64,000 nucleotides of DNA from CAVVNN01 sp963838035 (GTDB lineage Bacteria > Actinomycetota > Thermoleophilia > Solirubrobacterales > 70-9), in contig CAWIPM010000002.1 in the NCBI GenBank assembly GCA_963838035.1, positions 62,001 through 126,000 of the forward strand, written 5' to 3'. The stretch's first letter is position 1; every line of letters begins with the position of its first letter. Both the position numbers and the translations under genes were made by a program. Shown here piece by piece: positions 51,694 to 62,174 of this stretch. Below the pieces are notes generated by a model. That model saw nothing but the letters and a program-made list of their open reading frames with translations. It did not search any database and was not told where the DNA came from.

Positions 51694-54623
51694 ATGGGGG
51701 GAAACGGAGGCACCTCTTCGTCCTGCTGTTCGTGCTCGGCCTGGTCGGGGTCTCGGCGCTGGTCATCGCCTCGAAGCCGACCAAGCTCGGGCTTGACCTC
51801 AAGGGCGGAGTCGAGCTCGTCTACCAGGGGGAGCCGACCGGCCAGGTGACGACGGTCAGCGGCGAAGACATCGAACGCTCGATCGAGATCATCCGCCAGC
51901 GGATCGACAAGCTCGGGGTCTCAGAGCCCGAAGTCTCGCGGCTCGGCACGACCGAGATCTCGGTCAGCCTTCCCGCGATCACCAACGCGCAGCGGGCGAT
52001 CGACCAGGTCGGCACCACCGCGCAGCTCTACTTCTACGACTGGGAGCCGAACCTGATCGGCCCCCAGAAGGCGATCGGAGGGCATCCCGGCAAAGCACCG
52101 CCGCCGGGGGCGCTCAAGAAGGCCGAAAAGCAGTGGAAAGCGGCGGGGCGCAACGCCAAGAGCGCCGAGAACCAGCAGCTGATCGCCTCCGGCGCCTTCC
52201 CGACCGCCTACGACGCGGTGCAGCTCGCCTCCGAACAGCCCCCGGTCAAGGACTGCACGACCTGCTCGGTCTCCAAGCCGCGCTACTACCTGTTCGACAA
52301 GAAGGCCCCGCACGACCTGATCGCCGGCCCCGAGCTCACCAGGAAGGACCTCTACATCAGCCCGACCGGCAAGAAGAGGCCCCACGACGGGATCGTGCTC
52401 GAAGTCCCGGTGGGGACCATCGTCGTCTCCGAACTGCCGACGAACAACGAAGGCAAGACCGACACCACCGCCAGGCCCGGCTGGTACGCGCTCAAGGACA
52501 ACCCGGCGCTATCGGGCACCGACATCACCGAACCGAAGCAGAACTACGGCGAATTCAACCAGCCCGACGTCACCTTCGGCTTCACCGACAAGGGCAGGGA
52601 AGCCTTCCAGGAAGTCACCCGACGGATCGCCCAGCGGGGCCAGGCGCAGGCGATCGGGCCGGTCAGCCCCCAGCAGGCGAGCGCACTCTCGGGCCACTTC
52701 GCGGTCGTCCTCGACAACGAAGTCAAAACCCGCCCGATCATCAACTTCTCCGAAAACCCGGATGGGATCGACGGTCGCACCGGGGCGCAGATCTCCGGCG
52801 GCTTCAAGGACGTCACCGAGGCGCAGGAACTGGCGACGATCCTGCAGATCGGCGCCCTGCCGATCGACCTGAAGCTGATCAGCGAGACCCAGGTCTCGGC
52901 GACGCTCGGCAGCCAGGCGCTGCACGAAGGGCTCAAGGCCGGGGTGATCGGGCTCGCCCTCGTCGTCCTCTTCCTGTTGGCCTTCTACCGCTTCCTCGGC
53001 CTGATCGCCTCGATCGCCCTCGGCGCCTACGGGGTCATCTTCTTCGCCCTGATCAAACTGATCCCGATCACGCTGACCCTGCCGGGGATCGCGGGGTTGA
53101 TCCTCACGATCGGGGTCGCGGCCGACTCCAACATCGTCATCTTCGAGCGAATAAAGGAGGAGGTGCGGGCGGGCCGCTCGATATCGAGCGCGATCCCGGC
53201 CGGCTACCGGCGTGGGATCGCGACGATCATCGACGCCAACGTCGTCACCCTGATCACCGCCTTCATCCTCTTCGTCCTGGCGACGGCCGGGGTCAAGGGA
53301 TTCGCCTTCACCCTCGGGGTCGGCACGATCGTCTCGCTGCTGACCGCTGTCGTCTTCACCCAGGCGCTGCTCAGCAGCATGAGCCGTTCGCGGCTGCTCA
53401 GCTCGCCGAGGGCGTTGGGAGCGGGGGGGGAGCGGGTGCGCTGGCACTTCGACTTCATGGGCGCCAGCCGTTGGTTCTTCACCCTCTCCGGATGCATCCT
53501 GCTGATCGGGGCCCTCTCCCTGGCGACGAAGCAGCTCAACTTCGGGATCGACTTCAAGTCCGGCACCAGGATCAAGGTCGCGCTGGTAAAGCCGACCAAT
53601 GAGGAAGGCGTCCGAGGCGCCCTCGACAAGATCGGGGTCAGCGGCGAGGAGATCCAGCAGGTATCCGACCCGGTCTTCGGCGACAACGTCTTCCAGATCC
53701 AGGCCCGGCAGCTCGGCCCGGGCAGCGTCAAGAACGCGCAGGCGGCGCTCTCCTCGGAATTCGGCATCGCCCAGAACGGTTTCGACAGCACCAGCGTCGG
53801 GCCGACCTTCGGCCAGCAGGTCGCCAACAGCGCCTTCAAGGCGTTGGTCTTCTCGCTGCTGGTGATCGCCGCCTACGTCGCCCTGCGCTTCGACCCCAAG
53901 TTCGCCGTCCCGGTGCTGATCGCGCTCTTCCACGACGTCCTGATCACCGCGGGCATCTACTCGCTGACCGGCCGGGAGGTGACGAGCGGAACGGTCGCCG
54001 CCTTCCTCACCATCCTGGGGTACTCGCTGTACGACACGATCATCGTCTTCGACCGAATACGCGAGAACATGCCGCGGATGCCGCGGGCGGCGTTCTCCCA
54101 GATCGTCAATCGCTCGATGAGCGAGGTCCTGACCCGTTCGCTGGCGACCAGCTTCTCGACCCTGCTCGCGGTCACCTCGCTGCTGGTCTTCGGCGGCGCG
54201 ACGCTGCAGGACTTCGCCTTCGCGATGCTGGTCGGGATCGCCTCCGGCACCTACTCGTCGATCTTCATCGCCTCGCCGGTGCTGACGGCGTGGAAAGAAC
54301 GTGAGGCCGGCTTCGCTCGGCGACGGGCGCGGATCGCCGAGATCGACGGGACGGTCCCGCCCTACGCCGACGATGCCGAGCTGGCCCGGCTCAGCGCCGA
54401 CGATGAGCTCGAAGCGCAGATCGCGGCTCCCTCCGAGGACGAGGCGAGCGAGCGCGAGGCCGGCGCCGTGGCGACGGCCGAGAGAGCGGGCGGCGACCCC
54501 GGGCCCGCGGCGAACGGCGAGCCCGCCGATCCGGACCCTGCGGCCGCCGAGCGGCGAGCGCGCAACGAGCAGCGCCGTGCTCGCAGGGCGCAACGCCGCC
54601 GCAAGCACGGGAGGAATCGCTGA
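51694..54623 (+). CDS. secDF: Protein translocase subunit SecDF (fused)
   Basis: A single chain joins SecD and SecF. The open frame starts at GTG 51732 (963 residues), but codons upstream continue in frame as KRRHLFVLLF, the rest of the first helix. An ATG at 51694 behind CAGGGGAG would supply the start if the G6 run at 51695-51700 were one base longer. SecD part: GLDLKGGVELVYQ, a large periplasmic domain, and TM2-6 with TIGVAADSNIVIFERIKEEV (about residue 460). SecF part: LNFGIDFKSGTRIKV (about 605) and LGYSLYDTIIVFDRIRENM (about 770). A charged, Ala/Glu/Arg-rich tail of 100 residues is unusual. It uses the proton gradient to pull exported proteins. Confidence 0.93.
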
Positions 54624-54889
54624 TGGCGCTGCTGGTCTGGTTCACGATGGGGATCGCGCTCTGGCACTTCACCGTGTTCCTGCCCGATCGCTTCTGGCAG
54701 GGCATCGTCGGCGCCTTCCTCGGCTCCGTCGTCGGCGCGATCGTCTTTGGCGCGATCGTCGAGATCGCCAGCGGTCGCGGGCTCGGCAACACCGACCTGG
54801 CGACAGCGATGACCGCGGTCCCGGGAGTGGCGATCGGCCTCGGCATCGTCTACGCGATCGGGGTCCGCTCCGAGGGCCAACCCGACTAG
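54623..54889 (+). CDS. Small membrane protein in the secDF operon
   Basis: ATG at 54623 shares its A with the secDF stop (TGATG). The 88-residue product has three hydrophobic segments (ALLVWFTMGIALWHFTVFL, GIVGAFLGSVVGAIVFGAIV and VPGVAIGLGIVYAIGV). Glycine-rich small-xxx-small helices suggest tight packing. The arrangement suggests a role beside SecDF, but no family is known. Confidence 0.6.
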   Translation: MALLVWFTMGIALWHFTVFLPDRFWQGIVGAFLGSVVGAIVFGAIVEIASGRGLGNTDLATAMTAVPGVAIGLGIVYAIGVRSEGQPD

Positions 54890-55002
54890 CTTCCGCTGTC
54901 CCCCGGTCCCGCATTGAAGGGACAGGGAGCAGGGGGTGTTTCCCCGCACCGTCCGCTCCTGCGGGCTCGAAATACCGCCGGAGCGGCGCCTAGCCTGGGC
55001 AT

Positions 55003-57480
55003 GTGCCGGACTCGCTCAAGGCCTACCGGGCCGATCCCTATTCATACGCGGAGGCGCGCGCCCTCAGCGAGGAGCTCGATCTCAGCGAGCCGGTCGCGGT
55101 GACCCTGGTCCGGCGTGGGCACCGGACCCCTGAGGAGGCGCGCCGGTTCCTCGCCGCGGACGAGTCGCACCCCCCCGCGGGCTTCGACTCGATGGCCGCC
55201 GTGGTGAAGCGGGTGCTCGCCGCGGTGCGCGAGGGCAGGCGAGTCACCGTTCACGGCGACTTTGACGTCGACGGCGTCTGTGCGACCACCGTCATGGTCT
55301 CCACCCTGCGCGACCTCGGAGCGGACTGCGACTGGCTGATCCCAGATCGGATCGCGGATGGCTACGGCCTCTGCGCGGAGAACATCGAGAAGCTGGCCGA
55401 GCGGGGAACCGAGCTGCTGATCACCGTCGACTGCGGAATCACGGCGGTCGAGGAGGTTGCGCTCGCTCGACGGCTCGGGATGGAGGTCGTCGTCACCGAC
55501 CACCACCAGCCGGGAGGGGAGCTGCCGGCCTGCCCGATCCTCCACCCCGAGCTCGACGGTTACCCCTTCAAGGAGCTCTGCGGAACGGCCGTCGCCTGGA
55601 AGCTGGCGAGCGCTCTACGTGAGGCGTCGGGGGCGGGGTCCCCCGGAACTCCTCGCGAATTCGAGCCGGGGTACGCCGCCCCCGACGCCGCCCATGACCT
55701 GGATCTGGTGGCTCTGGCGACCGTGGCGGACGTGGTGCCGTTGGTGGGGGAGAACCGGAGCCTCGTGCGGCGCGGGCTGGAGGAGGTGCGGCGGGCTCGG
55801 CGGCCGGGGATGCGTGCGCTGCTCGCGGCGGCGAGATGCGAGCCGACGCAGCTCGACGAGGGGGATCTGGCATTCCGGCTGGCGCCGCGGATCAACGCTG
55901 CGGGTCGGCTGTACCGGGCCGACGCAGGGGTGGAGCTGTTTCTCACTCAGGACGCGGAGCGCGCGAGGGAGATCGCGGCCGAGCTGAGCAGGGCCAACAG
56001 CGAGCGGCGAACCACCGAGCGCGAGGTAGACGCGGCGGCGGAGGCGGCGCTGCGGGCGCTCCCCGAGGAGCTGCGGGACGCGCCGGGCCTCGTCCTCGCC
56101 GGTCCGGGCTGGCACCCGGGCGTGATCGGGATCGTGGCCTCGCGCCTGGTCGACCGTCATCACCGGCCGGTCGTCGTCATCTCACTCGACGGAGAAGGGG
56201 GAGGGCGCGGGTCGGGGCGGAGCATTCCCGGGTTCGACCTGCTTGCGGGGCTCGAGGCCTGTGCAGAGCATCTGGACGGCTTCGGAGGGCATCGGGCCGC
56301 TGCCGGGCTTCAGCTGCAGGCCGAGAACCTCGACGCGTTTCGGCGCGCCTTCGCCGCGCATGCGGCCGCGGTGCTCGGGCCCGATGACCTGCGCCGAACA
56401 GAGCGCATCGACGCGATGGTCGGCGGCGCCGCCCTCGGTCTCGACCTCGCCGAGGAGATCGGGCAGCTTGCCCCGTTCGGGATGGGCAACCCCGGGGTGC
56501 GGCTTCTGGTCCCCTCCGCCCGCGTCCGCGACGTGCGCACGATGGGTGAGGGGAACCGGCACGCGCGCTTCAGCCTCCACAGCGGCGCCCACCGAGCCGT
56601 GGGTGTCGCCTTCGGCCGGTCGGGCCTCGGGGTCGGCGACGACGACCCGGTCGACGTCGCGGTGCGGCTCGAGGTCAACCACTGGAACGGCGCGGTCGAG
56701 CCCCGAGTGGTGTTGCGCGAGCTCTACCCTCGCAGCGCCGAGGAGCCCGGTGGGGAGTCGTCGGCGTGGTGGGAGCGCTTCGAGGCCGAGCTGGCCGGCG
56801 ACCCCGCCGAGTGGGCGCCGAGCGGGCCGGCGGAGGGGGAGGAGCGGCGCCTCCTCACCAGCGCCAATGCCCCCGCTGCCGTCGTCGCCGAGCTGGCCTC
56901 GAGCGGCGAGAGCGTCCTCGCCGTGGTCGCAGACGCCGGGCTGCGCGCCGCGATGTCCTTCGACGGGGTGAGGTTGGCCGATTATCTGGAGCTGGAACGC
57001 CGCCCGGAGCTGGCACTCGACTTCACCCACGTCGTCCTCGTCGACCCACCGCCGTTCGCCCACCTGGAGGCGATCGCCGCGCGCAGCGCCGGGGAGGGGG
57101 GCTTCCTGCACCGTGTGTGGGGAGAGCCGGAGTGGCGCCTCTCCTGCCGCGCGCTCGGCGACCAGTTGGCCCGGCGCCCGGCGCTGGTTGCGGCTTTCAC
57201 GGACCTGCGCGATGCCGCCGGCCCATCGATAGGCGGCGAGTCCCTGCTGGAGGCGCTGCGCGGCTCGGGCCCCCGGCCGCGCGGGCCAGAGGCGGCGGCG
57301 CGCTGCTTCCGCGTGCTGGCCGAGCTTGGCCTCGTGCAGGGCAGCCCCGAAGGCGGTGACGGCACCGTCGGGGTTCTATCCTCAGATGGGACCGAGCTGG
57401 AGCGCTCGGCCGCGTTTCGCGCATATACCGCCCGTTATGAGGAGGGCCAGCGATACCTCGAAGGACGCAGACAGCCGTAG
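55003..57480 (+). CDS. recJ: Single-stranded-DNA-specific exonuclease RecJ
   Basis: GTG at 55003 gives 825 residues, longer than the usual 560-600 because of a C-terminal extension. The DHH phosphoesterase core shows VTVHGDFDVDGVCATTVMVS (about residue 82, motif I), DWLIPDRIADGYGL, ITVDCGITAVEE (motif III) and VVVTDHHQPGGELPACPILH (motif IV, DHH). The DHHA1 domain has GWHPGVIGIVASRLVDRHHR (about 370) and SIPGFDLLAGLEACAEHLDG with FGGHRAAAG. An OB domain follows (DVAVRLEVNHWNG). Residues 590-825 resemble the extra domain seen in many actinobacterial and Firmicute RecJ proteins. It digests 5' ends of ssDNA in recombination and mismatch repair. Confidence 0.92.
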   Translation: MPDSLKAYRADPYSYAEARALSEELDLSEPVAVTLVRRGHRTPEEARRFLAADESHPPAGFDSMAAVVKRVLAAVREGRRVTVHGDFDVDGVCATTVMVSTLRDLGADCDWLIPDRIADGYGLCAENIEKLAERGTELLITVDCGITAVEEVALARRLGMEVVVTDHHQPGGELPACPILHPELDGYPFKELCGTAVAWKLASALREASGAGSPGTPREFEPGYAAPDAAHDLDLVALATVADVVPLVGENRSLVRRGLEEVRRARRPGMRALLAAARCEPTQLDEGDLAFRLAPRINAAGRLYRADAGVELFLTQDAERAREIAAELSRANSERRTTEREVDAAAEAALRALPEELRDAPGLVLAGPGWHPGVIGIVASRLVDRHHRPVVVISLDGEGGGRGSGRSIPGFDLLAGLEACAEHLDGFGGHRAAAGLQLQAENLDAFRRAFAAHAAAVLGPDDLRRTERIDAMVGGAALGLDLAEEIGQLAPFGMGNPGVRLLVPSARVRDVRTMGEGNRHARFSLHSGAHRAVGVAFGRSGLGVGDDDPVDVAVRLEVNHWNGAVEPRVVLRELYPRSAEEPGGESSAWWERFEAELAGDPAEWAPSGPAEGEERRLLTSANAPAAVVAELASSGESVLAVVADAGLRAAMSFDGVRLADYLELERRPELALDFTHVVLVDPPPFAHLEAIAARSAGEGGFLHRVWGEPEWRLSCRALGDQLARRPALVAAFTDLRDAAGPSIGGESLLEALRGSGPRPRGPEAAARCFRVLAELGLVQGSPEGGDGTVGVLSSDGTELERSAAFRAYTARYEEGQRYLEGRRQP

Positions 57481-57512
57481 AGCACAGCGATCTCCTCGCC
57501 GACCTCTTTGCC

Positions 57513-59705
57513 GTGGTCGAGGAGTTCGACTCCTCGCCGGGCGAAAACGGGGCCGCCGCCGGCGACACCGCGCTCGCGGTCGCCACGATCGACCGCGACG
57601 CGATCCGGCAGGCCTTCGAGTTCGCCTGCGACCGCCATGCCGACCAGATGCGGCGCTCGGGCGATGAGTTCATCACCCACCCGGTCGGGGTCGCGCAGGT
57701 GTGCGCGGGGATGCGGCTTGACACCGAGACCCTCTGTGCGGCCCTCCTGCATGACACGGTCGAGGACACCAGCGCCAGCCTCGAGGAGATTCGCGCCGAG
57801 TTCGGCGAGGAGGTTGCCCAGCTGGTCGACGGAGTCACCAAGCTGACCGGGATCACCTTCGAGAGCCGCGACGAGCGCCAGGCCGAGAACTACCGAAAGA
57901 TGATGGTGGCGATGGCCACCGACGTCAGGGTGATCCTGATCAAGCTGGCCGACCGCCTGCACAACATGAGGACGCTGGGCGCCCTCCCCAAGCAGAAGCA
58001 GACGGCGAAGTCGCGCGAGACCCTGGAGATCTATGCGCCGCTCGCCCACCGGCTCGGGATCCACGCGATCAAGTGGGAGCTGGAGGACCTCGCGTTCTCC
58101 ACCCTGCACCCGCGCAAGTACGCGGAGATCAAGCAGCTCGTCTCCCAGCAGCGCAATGAGCGCGAGGCCTTCGTCAGCAAGGCCGGGGACTTCCTGGCGG
58201 AGGAGCTGGAGCAGGTCGGGATCGAGGCGGAGATCTCGGGCCGCGCCAAGCACTTCTACTCGATCTACACGAAGATGACCAAGAAGGGGCGGGAGTTCAA
58301 CGAGATCTTCGACCTCACCGCGATGCGGGTCATCGTCGGCTCGGTCAAGGACTGCTACGGCGCGATCGGCGTCATCCACTCGCTCTGGAAGCCGCTGCCG
58401 GGCCGCTTCAAGGACTTCGTCGCGATGCCCAAGGCCAACATGTACCAGGCGCTGCACACGACGGTGATCGGGCCCGAAGGCAAGCCGCTTGAGATCCAGA
58501 TCCGCACCGATGAGATGCACAAGCTGGCCGAGTACGGGATCGCCGCGCACGTCGCCTACAAGGAGGGGAGCGTCGACGACCCGCAGCGCGAGAAGATGAC
58601 CTGGCTGCGGCAGCTGGTCGAGGCCGAGGGCGACCAGGACCCGGCCGAGTTCCTCGAGTCGCTCAAGGTCGACCTGTTCGAGGACGAGGTCTTCGTATTC
58701 ACCCCAAAGGGCGAGGTGAAGAGCCTCTCGGCCGGCTCGACGCCGCTGGACTTCGCCTACGCCGTGCACACCGACGTCGGCCACCGCTGCGTCGGCGCCA
58801 AGGTCAACGGCAGCATCGTCCCGCTTCACTACCAGCTGCGCTCAGGCGACATCGTCGAGGTGCTGACCGCAAACCAGAAGCGCGGCCCCTCGCGGGACTG
58901 GCTGAAGCTGGTGCGGACAAGTCGGGCTCGCAACAAGATCCGGGCCTGGTTCAAAGAGGAGGGTCGCGAGGACGCCGAGCGCAACGGCCGCGAGGGACTC
59001 GAGGACGCGCTGCGCAAGCGGGGCCTGCCGATGCAGAAGGTGGCGGGCTCGCCGCTGCTCGCGGACGTGATCCGCGAGATGGGCTACCACAAGGCAACCG
59101 AGTTCTACATCGCGCTGGGCCAGGGCAAGGTCTCGACCAAGGCCGTCGCCCACAAGCTGATGCAGCGGCTGAAGGCCGGCGAGGCGGTCGAGGAGGAGCC
59201 GGCCGGCCTCGGTGGCGGCCGCGAGGACAAGGCCCGCCGCACCAAGGACGCCTCCAACTACGGGATCACCGTCAAGGGCGCCGACAACGTCGCGGTGCGG
59301 CTCGCCAAGTGCTGCCGGCCGGTTCCCGGGGACGAGATCGCCGGCTACGTCTCCCTCGGTCGCGGCATCACCATCCACCGAGCCGACTGCAAGAACGTGA
59401 AGGCGCTGAAGAAGGCCCCGGAGCGCTTCGTGGAGGTCGGCTGGAGCGGCGAAAACGCGGCCTCGTTCAGGGTCGAGCTGCAGATCGACGCCTACGATCG
59501 CACTCGCCTGCTCGAGGACCTCTCGCGGACCTTCTCGGAGGCCGGGATAAACATCCTCGAAGCCAGGTGCACCACCAACCACCCGATGGTCAAGAACAAG
59601 TTCGTGGTCGAGGTGGGCGACACCGAGCAGCTCAAACAGTGCGTATCCCGACTCCGCAATGTCGAGTCGGTCTTCGACGCCTACCGGATTACCCCGACCG
59701 CCTGA
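57513..59705 (+). CDS. rel: Bifunctional (p)ppGpp synthetase/hydrolase (Rel)
   Basis: The 730-residue protein starts at GTG 57513, 32 bases after recJ. Domains in order: HD hydrolase (RHADQMRRSGDEFITHPVGV, ALLHDTVEDTSA with the HDxxED metal site at about residue 79, KLADRLHNMRTLG); synthetase (FDLTAMRVIVGSVKDCYGAI, GRFKDFVAMPKANMYQALHT, LEIQIRTDEMHKLAEYGIAA); TGS (VFVFTPKGEVKSLSAGSTPL, about 390); zinc-finger-like helical region with LAKCCRPVPGDEIAGYVS; ACT (FRVELQIDAYDRTRLLEDLS). Both active sites look intact, so it should make and destroy the alarmone in response to starved ribosomes. Confidence 0.96.
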   Translation: MVEEFDSSPGENGAAAGDTALAVATIDRDAIRQAFEFACDRHADQMRRSGDEFITHPVGVAQVCAGMRLDTETLCAALLHDTVEDTSASLEEIRAEFGEEVAQLVDGVTKLTGITFESRDERQAENYRKMMVAMATDVRVILIKLADRLHNMRTLGALPKQKQTAKSRETLEIYAPLAHRLGIHAIKWELEDLAFSTLHPRKYAEIKQLVSQQRNEREAFVSKAGDFLAEELEQVGIEAEISGRAKHFYSIYTKMTKKGREFNEIFDLTAMRVIVGSVKDCYGAIGVIHSLWKPLPGRFKDFVAMPKANMYQALHTTVIGPEGKPLEIQIRTDEMHKLAEYGIAAHVAYKEGSVDDPQREKMTWLRQLVEAEGDQDPAEFLESLKVDLFEDEVFVFTPKGEVKSLSAGSTPLDFAYAVHTDVGHRCVGAKVNGSIVPLHYQLRSGDIVEVLTANQKRGPSRDWLKLVRTSRARNKIRAWFKEEGREDAERNGREGLEDALRKRGLPMQKVAGSPLLADVIREMGYHKATEFYIALGQGKVSTKAVAHKLMQRLKAGEAVEEEPAGLGGGREDKARRTKDASNYGITVKGADNVAVRLAKCCRPVPGDEIAGYVSLGRGITIHRADCKNVKALKKAPERFVEVGWSGENAASFRVELQIDAYDRTRLLEDLSRTFSEAGINILEARCTTNHPMVKNKFVVEVGDTEQLKQCVSRLRNVESVFDAYRITPTA

Positions 59706-59706
59706 C

Positions 59707-60684
59707 TCAGGCGACGACGGTGAGCGCGCCCGGGTCGGCGCGAAGGTCGATCCGGGTGCGCTCTCCGATGTAGTCGCCGTCCACCTGGACCGGGAATGGC
59801 CTCAAGGCCCCCTCCTTGTCCTCGGAGGCAGAGGCGATCGTGGCCGCCGTGACGTCGTCGAAGTGCTCTATCTGGCGGTGCCTGGCGGTGGCGAGGCGCT
59901 CGCTGAAGAGGCGGGTGATCAGGCTCGGCATGTCGCGTTGAGCGGCCCGCTTCAGAACCGCCATCGAGAGCGTGCCGTCATCGATCTCGATCCCCTCGCA
60001 GACGCGGATCGGGCGGTTGGCGAAGTAGGTGAAGGGGTCTGAGTTCTGGGCCAGCGCCGTGACGCCCTCGGCAGGGCCGCTGACGTCCGTCTCGACCCGC
60101 AGCCGCACGGGATTGTGGAGGTAGCGCCGGTAGAAGCCGGAGACCCCGGCCCAGCTGAAGTAATAGGGGCCGGCCGCGGACTTCAACCGCGGGTGGGCGT
60201 CGACCCGCTTCACCACCGTCGCGTCGATCCCCGCCCCGCAGGAGAAGACGAAATGGCGCTCGTCGACCACGCCGAGGTCGATCTTGCGCGGCGCCCACTC
60301 GTCGGCGAGCGCCAGGAGGTGCTCGGTGGCGTCGACGACGTCGTTGGGGATGCCGAGGGTGCGGCAGACGACATTGGTCGAGCCCCCCGGCAGCATCGAG
60401 ACCGGCACGTCGGTCCCGGCGAGCCCGTTGGCCACCTCGTTCAGGGTGCCGTCGCCGCCGAAGGCGACGACGACGTCGTAGCCGTGGCCGCGCACCTCCC
60501 GCCCGATCTCGGTGGCGTGGTTCTGCGCCTCGGTCGAGACCGTTTCCACCTCATATCGCCCCTGCAGGGCGTACACGACGAGGTTCTTGAGCCGGTCCGA
60601 GACCGTCGTCGCGTAGGGGTTGACGATGATCAGCATCCGCTTCTTTGCGGAGCGCTTTGGCTTTCTAGAGCCGATTTTGACCAT
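59707..60684 (-). CDS. Diacylglycerol-kinase-family lipid kinase (YegS/DgkB-like)
   Basis: The 325-residue cytoplasmic protein begins with a basic segment, then MLIIVNPYATTVSDRLKN (about residue 17), VVVAFGGDGTLNEVANGLAG (about 72, GGDGTxxE), VSMLPGGSTNVVCRTLGIP (about 95), HFVFSCGAGIDATVVKRVD and FPVQVDGDYIGERTRIDLRA at the C-terminus. It should phosphorylate diacylglycerol or a related lipid. It lacks the membrane domain of the 21317-22576 relative. Its stop is one base from the rel stop, and 22 bases beyond its start the integrase gene ends, so the mobile element lies immediately upstream. Confidence 0.88.
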   Translation of the reverse strand: MVKIGSRKPKRSAKKRMLIIVNPYATTVSDRLKNLVVYALQGRYEVETVSTEAQNHATEIGREVRGHGYDVVVAFGGDGTLNEVANGLAGTDVPVSMLPGGSTNVVCRTLGIPNDVVDATEHLLALADEWAPRKIDLGVVDERHFVFSCGAGIDATVVKRVDAHPRLKSAAGPYYFSWAGVSGFYRRYLHNPVRLRVETDVSGPAEGVTALAQNSDPFTYFANRPIRVCEGIEIDDGTLSMAVLKRAAQRDMPSLITRLFSERLATARHRQIEHFDDVTAATIASASEDKEGALRPFPVQVDGDYIGERTRIDLRADPGALTVVA

Positions 60685-60706
60685 CAGACGCGGCTCGTGC
60701 GCCAGT

Positions 60707-61902
60707 CTATGCGCCAGTCAGCTCGCCGCCAGCCCCGCGAGCGGCCTCCTCGTCGCGCTCGCGCTGGGCCGTCAGGTAGGCGTCGAGCAGCCCGGCTGCC
60801 TCGGCCTCCGAGCCGGGCATCAGGTGGCCATAGCGGTCGAGGGTGATCGAGATCGTGGCGTGGCCCATGAACGTCGATAGGGCTTTGGCGTTGACGCCGG
60901 CGGCGATCATCAGCGAGGCGAAGGTGTGGCGGCACTCGTGGAGCGTAATGCGGTCGAGGCCGGCGTTATTCCACGCCTCGTCGGCGCGCTCGCTCAGCTT
61001 CACGCCGTTGAACGGGCGCAGCGGTCGTACGGCCAAAGAGAAGATCTGCGCCCACGGCGCCCGCTTCGGCTCAGAAGCTCGATCGAGGAGGTCACGCAGG
61101 ACGGCGGTGATCGGCACCTTTCGACGTCCTGCAGAGCGACTTCAGCTCGATCTCGCCCTCGCGTGGATCCCAGCCATGCTCGACGCGAATGACTCCTTCG
61201 GTGAGGTCGATATCTTCGGCCCGCAGGGCACGTAGCTCCCCGCGCCGAAGCCCGCCATACATCGCCGTGGCCAATATCGGCCTGATCGCGCTCGGGGAAA
61301 GCGGCGATCAGTGCCTGCGGCTTCCGCGGGGATGCGATACCGTTCTCTCCGCCCTCGAACCGCCGGAAGCTCCAGGCCGGTACAGGGGTTCACGGCGATC
61401 CGCCCGAGGCTGATCACGCGTCGAAAGATCGCCCGAAGGGAAGCAGGGTGATCTGGATCGTCGATGGGTTGATCTCTGCGGCAACCAGCTCGTTGACGAA
61501 CTCTTGTAGGTCGGGCCGGCGAAGGTCGCACGAGGCGTGTGTCGCCGAACTCCGGCAATACCCGCAGTCGCATGGCCTGCTCGTAGGAGCGCAGCGTGGA
61601 GGGCTTGAAGCGGTCACCGGAGCGATTGGTAACCGCTCCGGCCTTGCGCTCCCTCATGCCACGCCTCCCACCCCTGGCGGACCGTAGTTGGCGTTGGCGC
61701 TCGCAGGGCACCCTGATCGAGGGCGGTCAGGGCTGCGACGCGCCACGATTTCGCTTCTGCTTCCCGGGCGAAGGTCTCGCCGGATCTTCTTGTCGTCGCG
61801 CTTCGAGTAGACCCAAGCCTCCTAACCCGCTTTGCATCGACAGCGGCTGCCGCGTCGCGCGGGGCAGCTCTTGGAATGTCGCCTGATGATTCCCTCGGCC
61901 AT
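60707..61902 (-). pseudogene. Tyrosine integrase of a mobile element, six or more frameshifts
   Basis: ATG at 61902 starts MAEGIIRRHSKSCPARRGSR and CRCKAG, the zinc-binding-type N-terminus of actinobacterial integrases. It breaks after 26 codons. Later frames give EAWVYSKRDDKKIRRD, EAKSWRVAALTALDQGALRA, SGDRFKPSTLRSYEQAMRLR (core-binding domain), MYGGLRRGELRALRAEDIDL (first catalytic Arg) and, from 61117 on, LDRITLHECRHTFASLMIA (HxxR) and MGHATISITLDRYGHLMPG (GH and the Tyr nucleophile). All catalytic residues exist but no single frame joins them. The density of indels is the highest in the window. The xis-like gene is 11 bases upstream, as in actinobacterial integrative elements. Confidence 0.85.
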
Positions 61903-61913
61903 CGCCGGCTAAG

Positions 61914-62174
61914 TTAGCCCCCGCCGTGGATGGCCGGCGCCCTCTTCGTGCCGGAACGCGCGGCGATGTCCTCCACAACAGGTCGCGCCGCGTTTTCCAG
62001 CACCCATCGCTCCAGCTCTTTGACCGGAACAAGTCGCTTGCGGCCGCGGCGAATGAGTCTCAGTTCCGGCGCCACGTTTTCGTCGAAGAAGTCGGGTCCG
62101 ACACCGATCGAAGCCGCGGCCTCAGCCGGCGTAAGAGCGATCCGAGGGATGCTCGCTGGAGGCTTCCTAGCCAC
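61914..62174 (-). CDS. Excisionase-like helix-turn-helix protein
   Basis: GTG at 62174 follows GGGGGAGCA, a good ribosome-binding site, and gives 86 residues starting MARKPPASIPRIALTPAEAA. A MerR/Xis-type HTH covers ALTPAEAAASIGVGPDFFDE and LRLIRRGRKRLVPVKELERW, the wing and second helix. The tail is VLENAARPVVEDIAARSG. Such proteins direct excision of the element by its integrase. It is intact although the integrase is not. Confidence 0.75.
   Translation of the reverse strand: MARKPPASIPRIALTPAEAAASIGVGPDFFDENVAPELRLIRRGRKRLVPVKELERWVLENAARPVVEDIAARSGTKRAPAIHGGG

Noticed and set aside
52509..54608. 699-codon minus-strand frame
   Set aside because: Antisense shadow of secDF, low-complexity Asp/Arg/Gly composition.
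57435..58829. 464-codon minus-strand frame
   Set aside because: Antisense shadow of rel, no family motifs.
61615..61645. Inverted repeat GGAGCG/CGCTCC near 61.6 kb considered as an attachment core
   Set aside because: It lies inside the integrase coding sequence, is short, and has no partner copy in the window.
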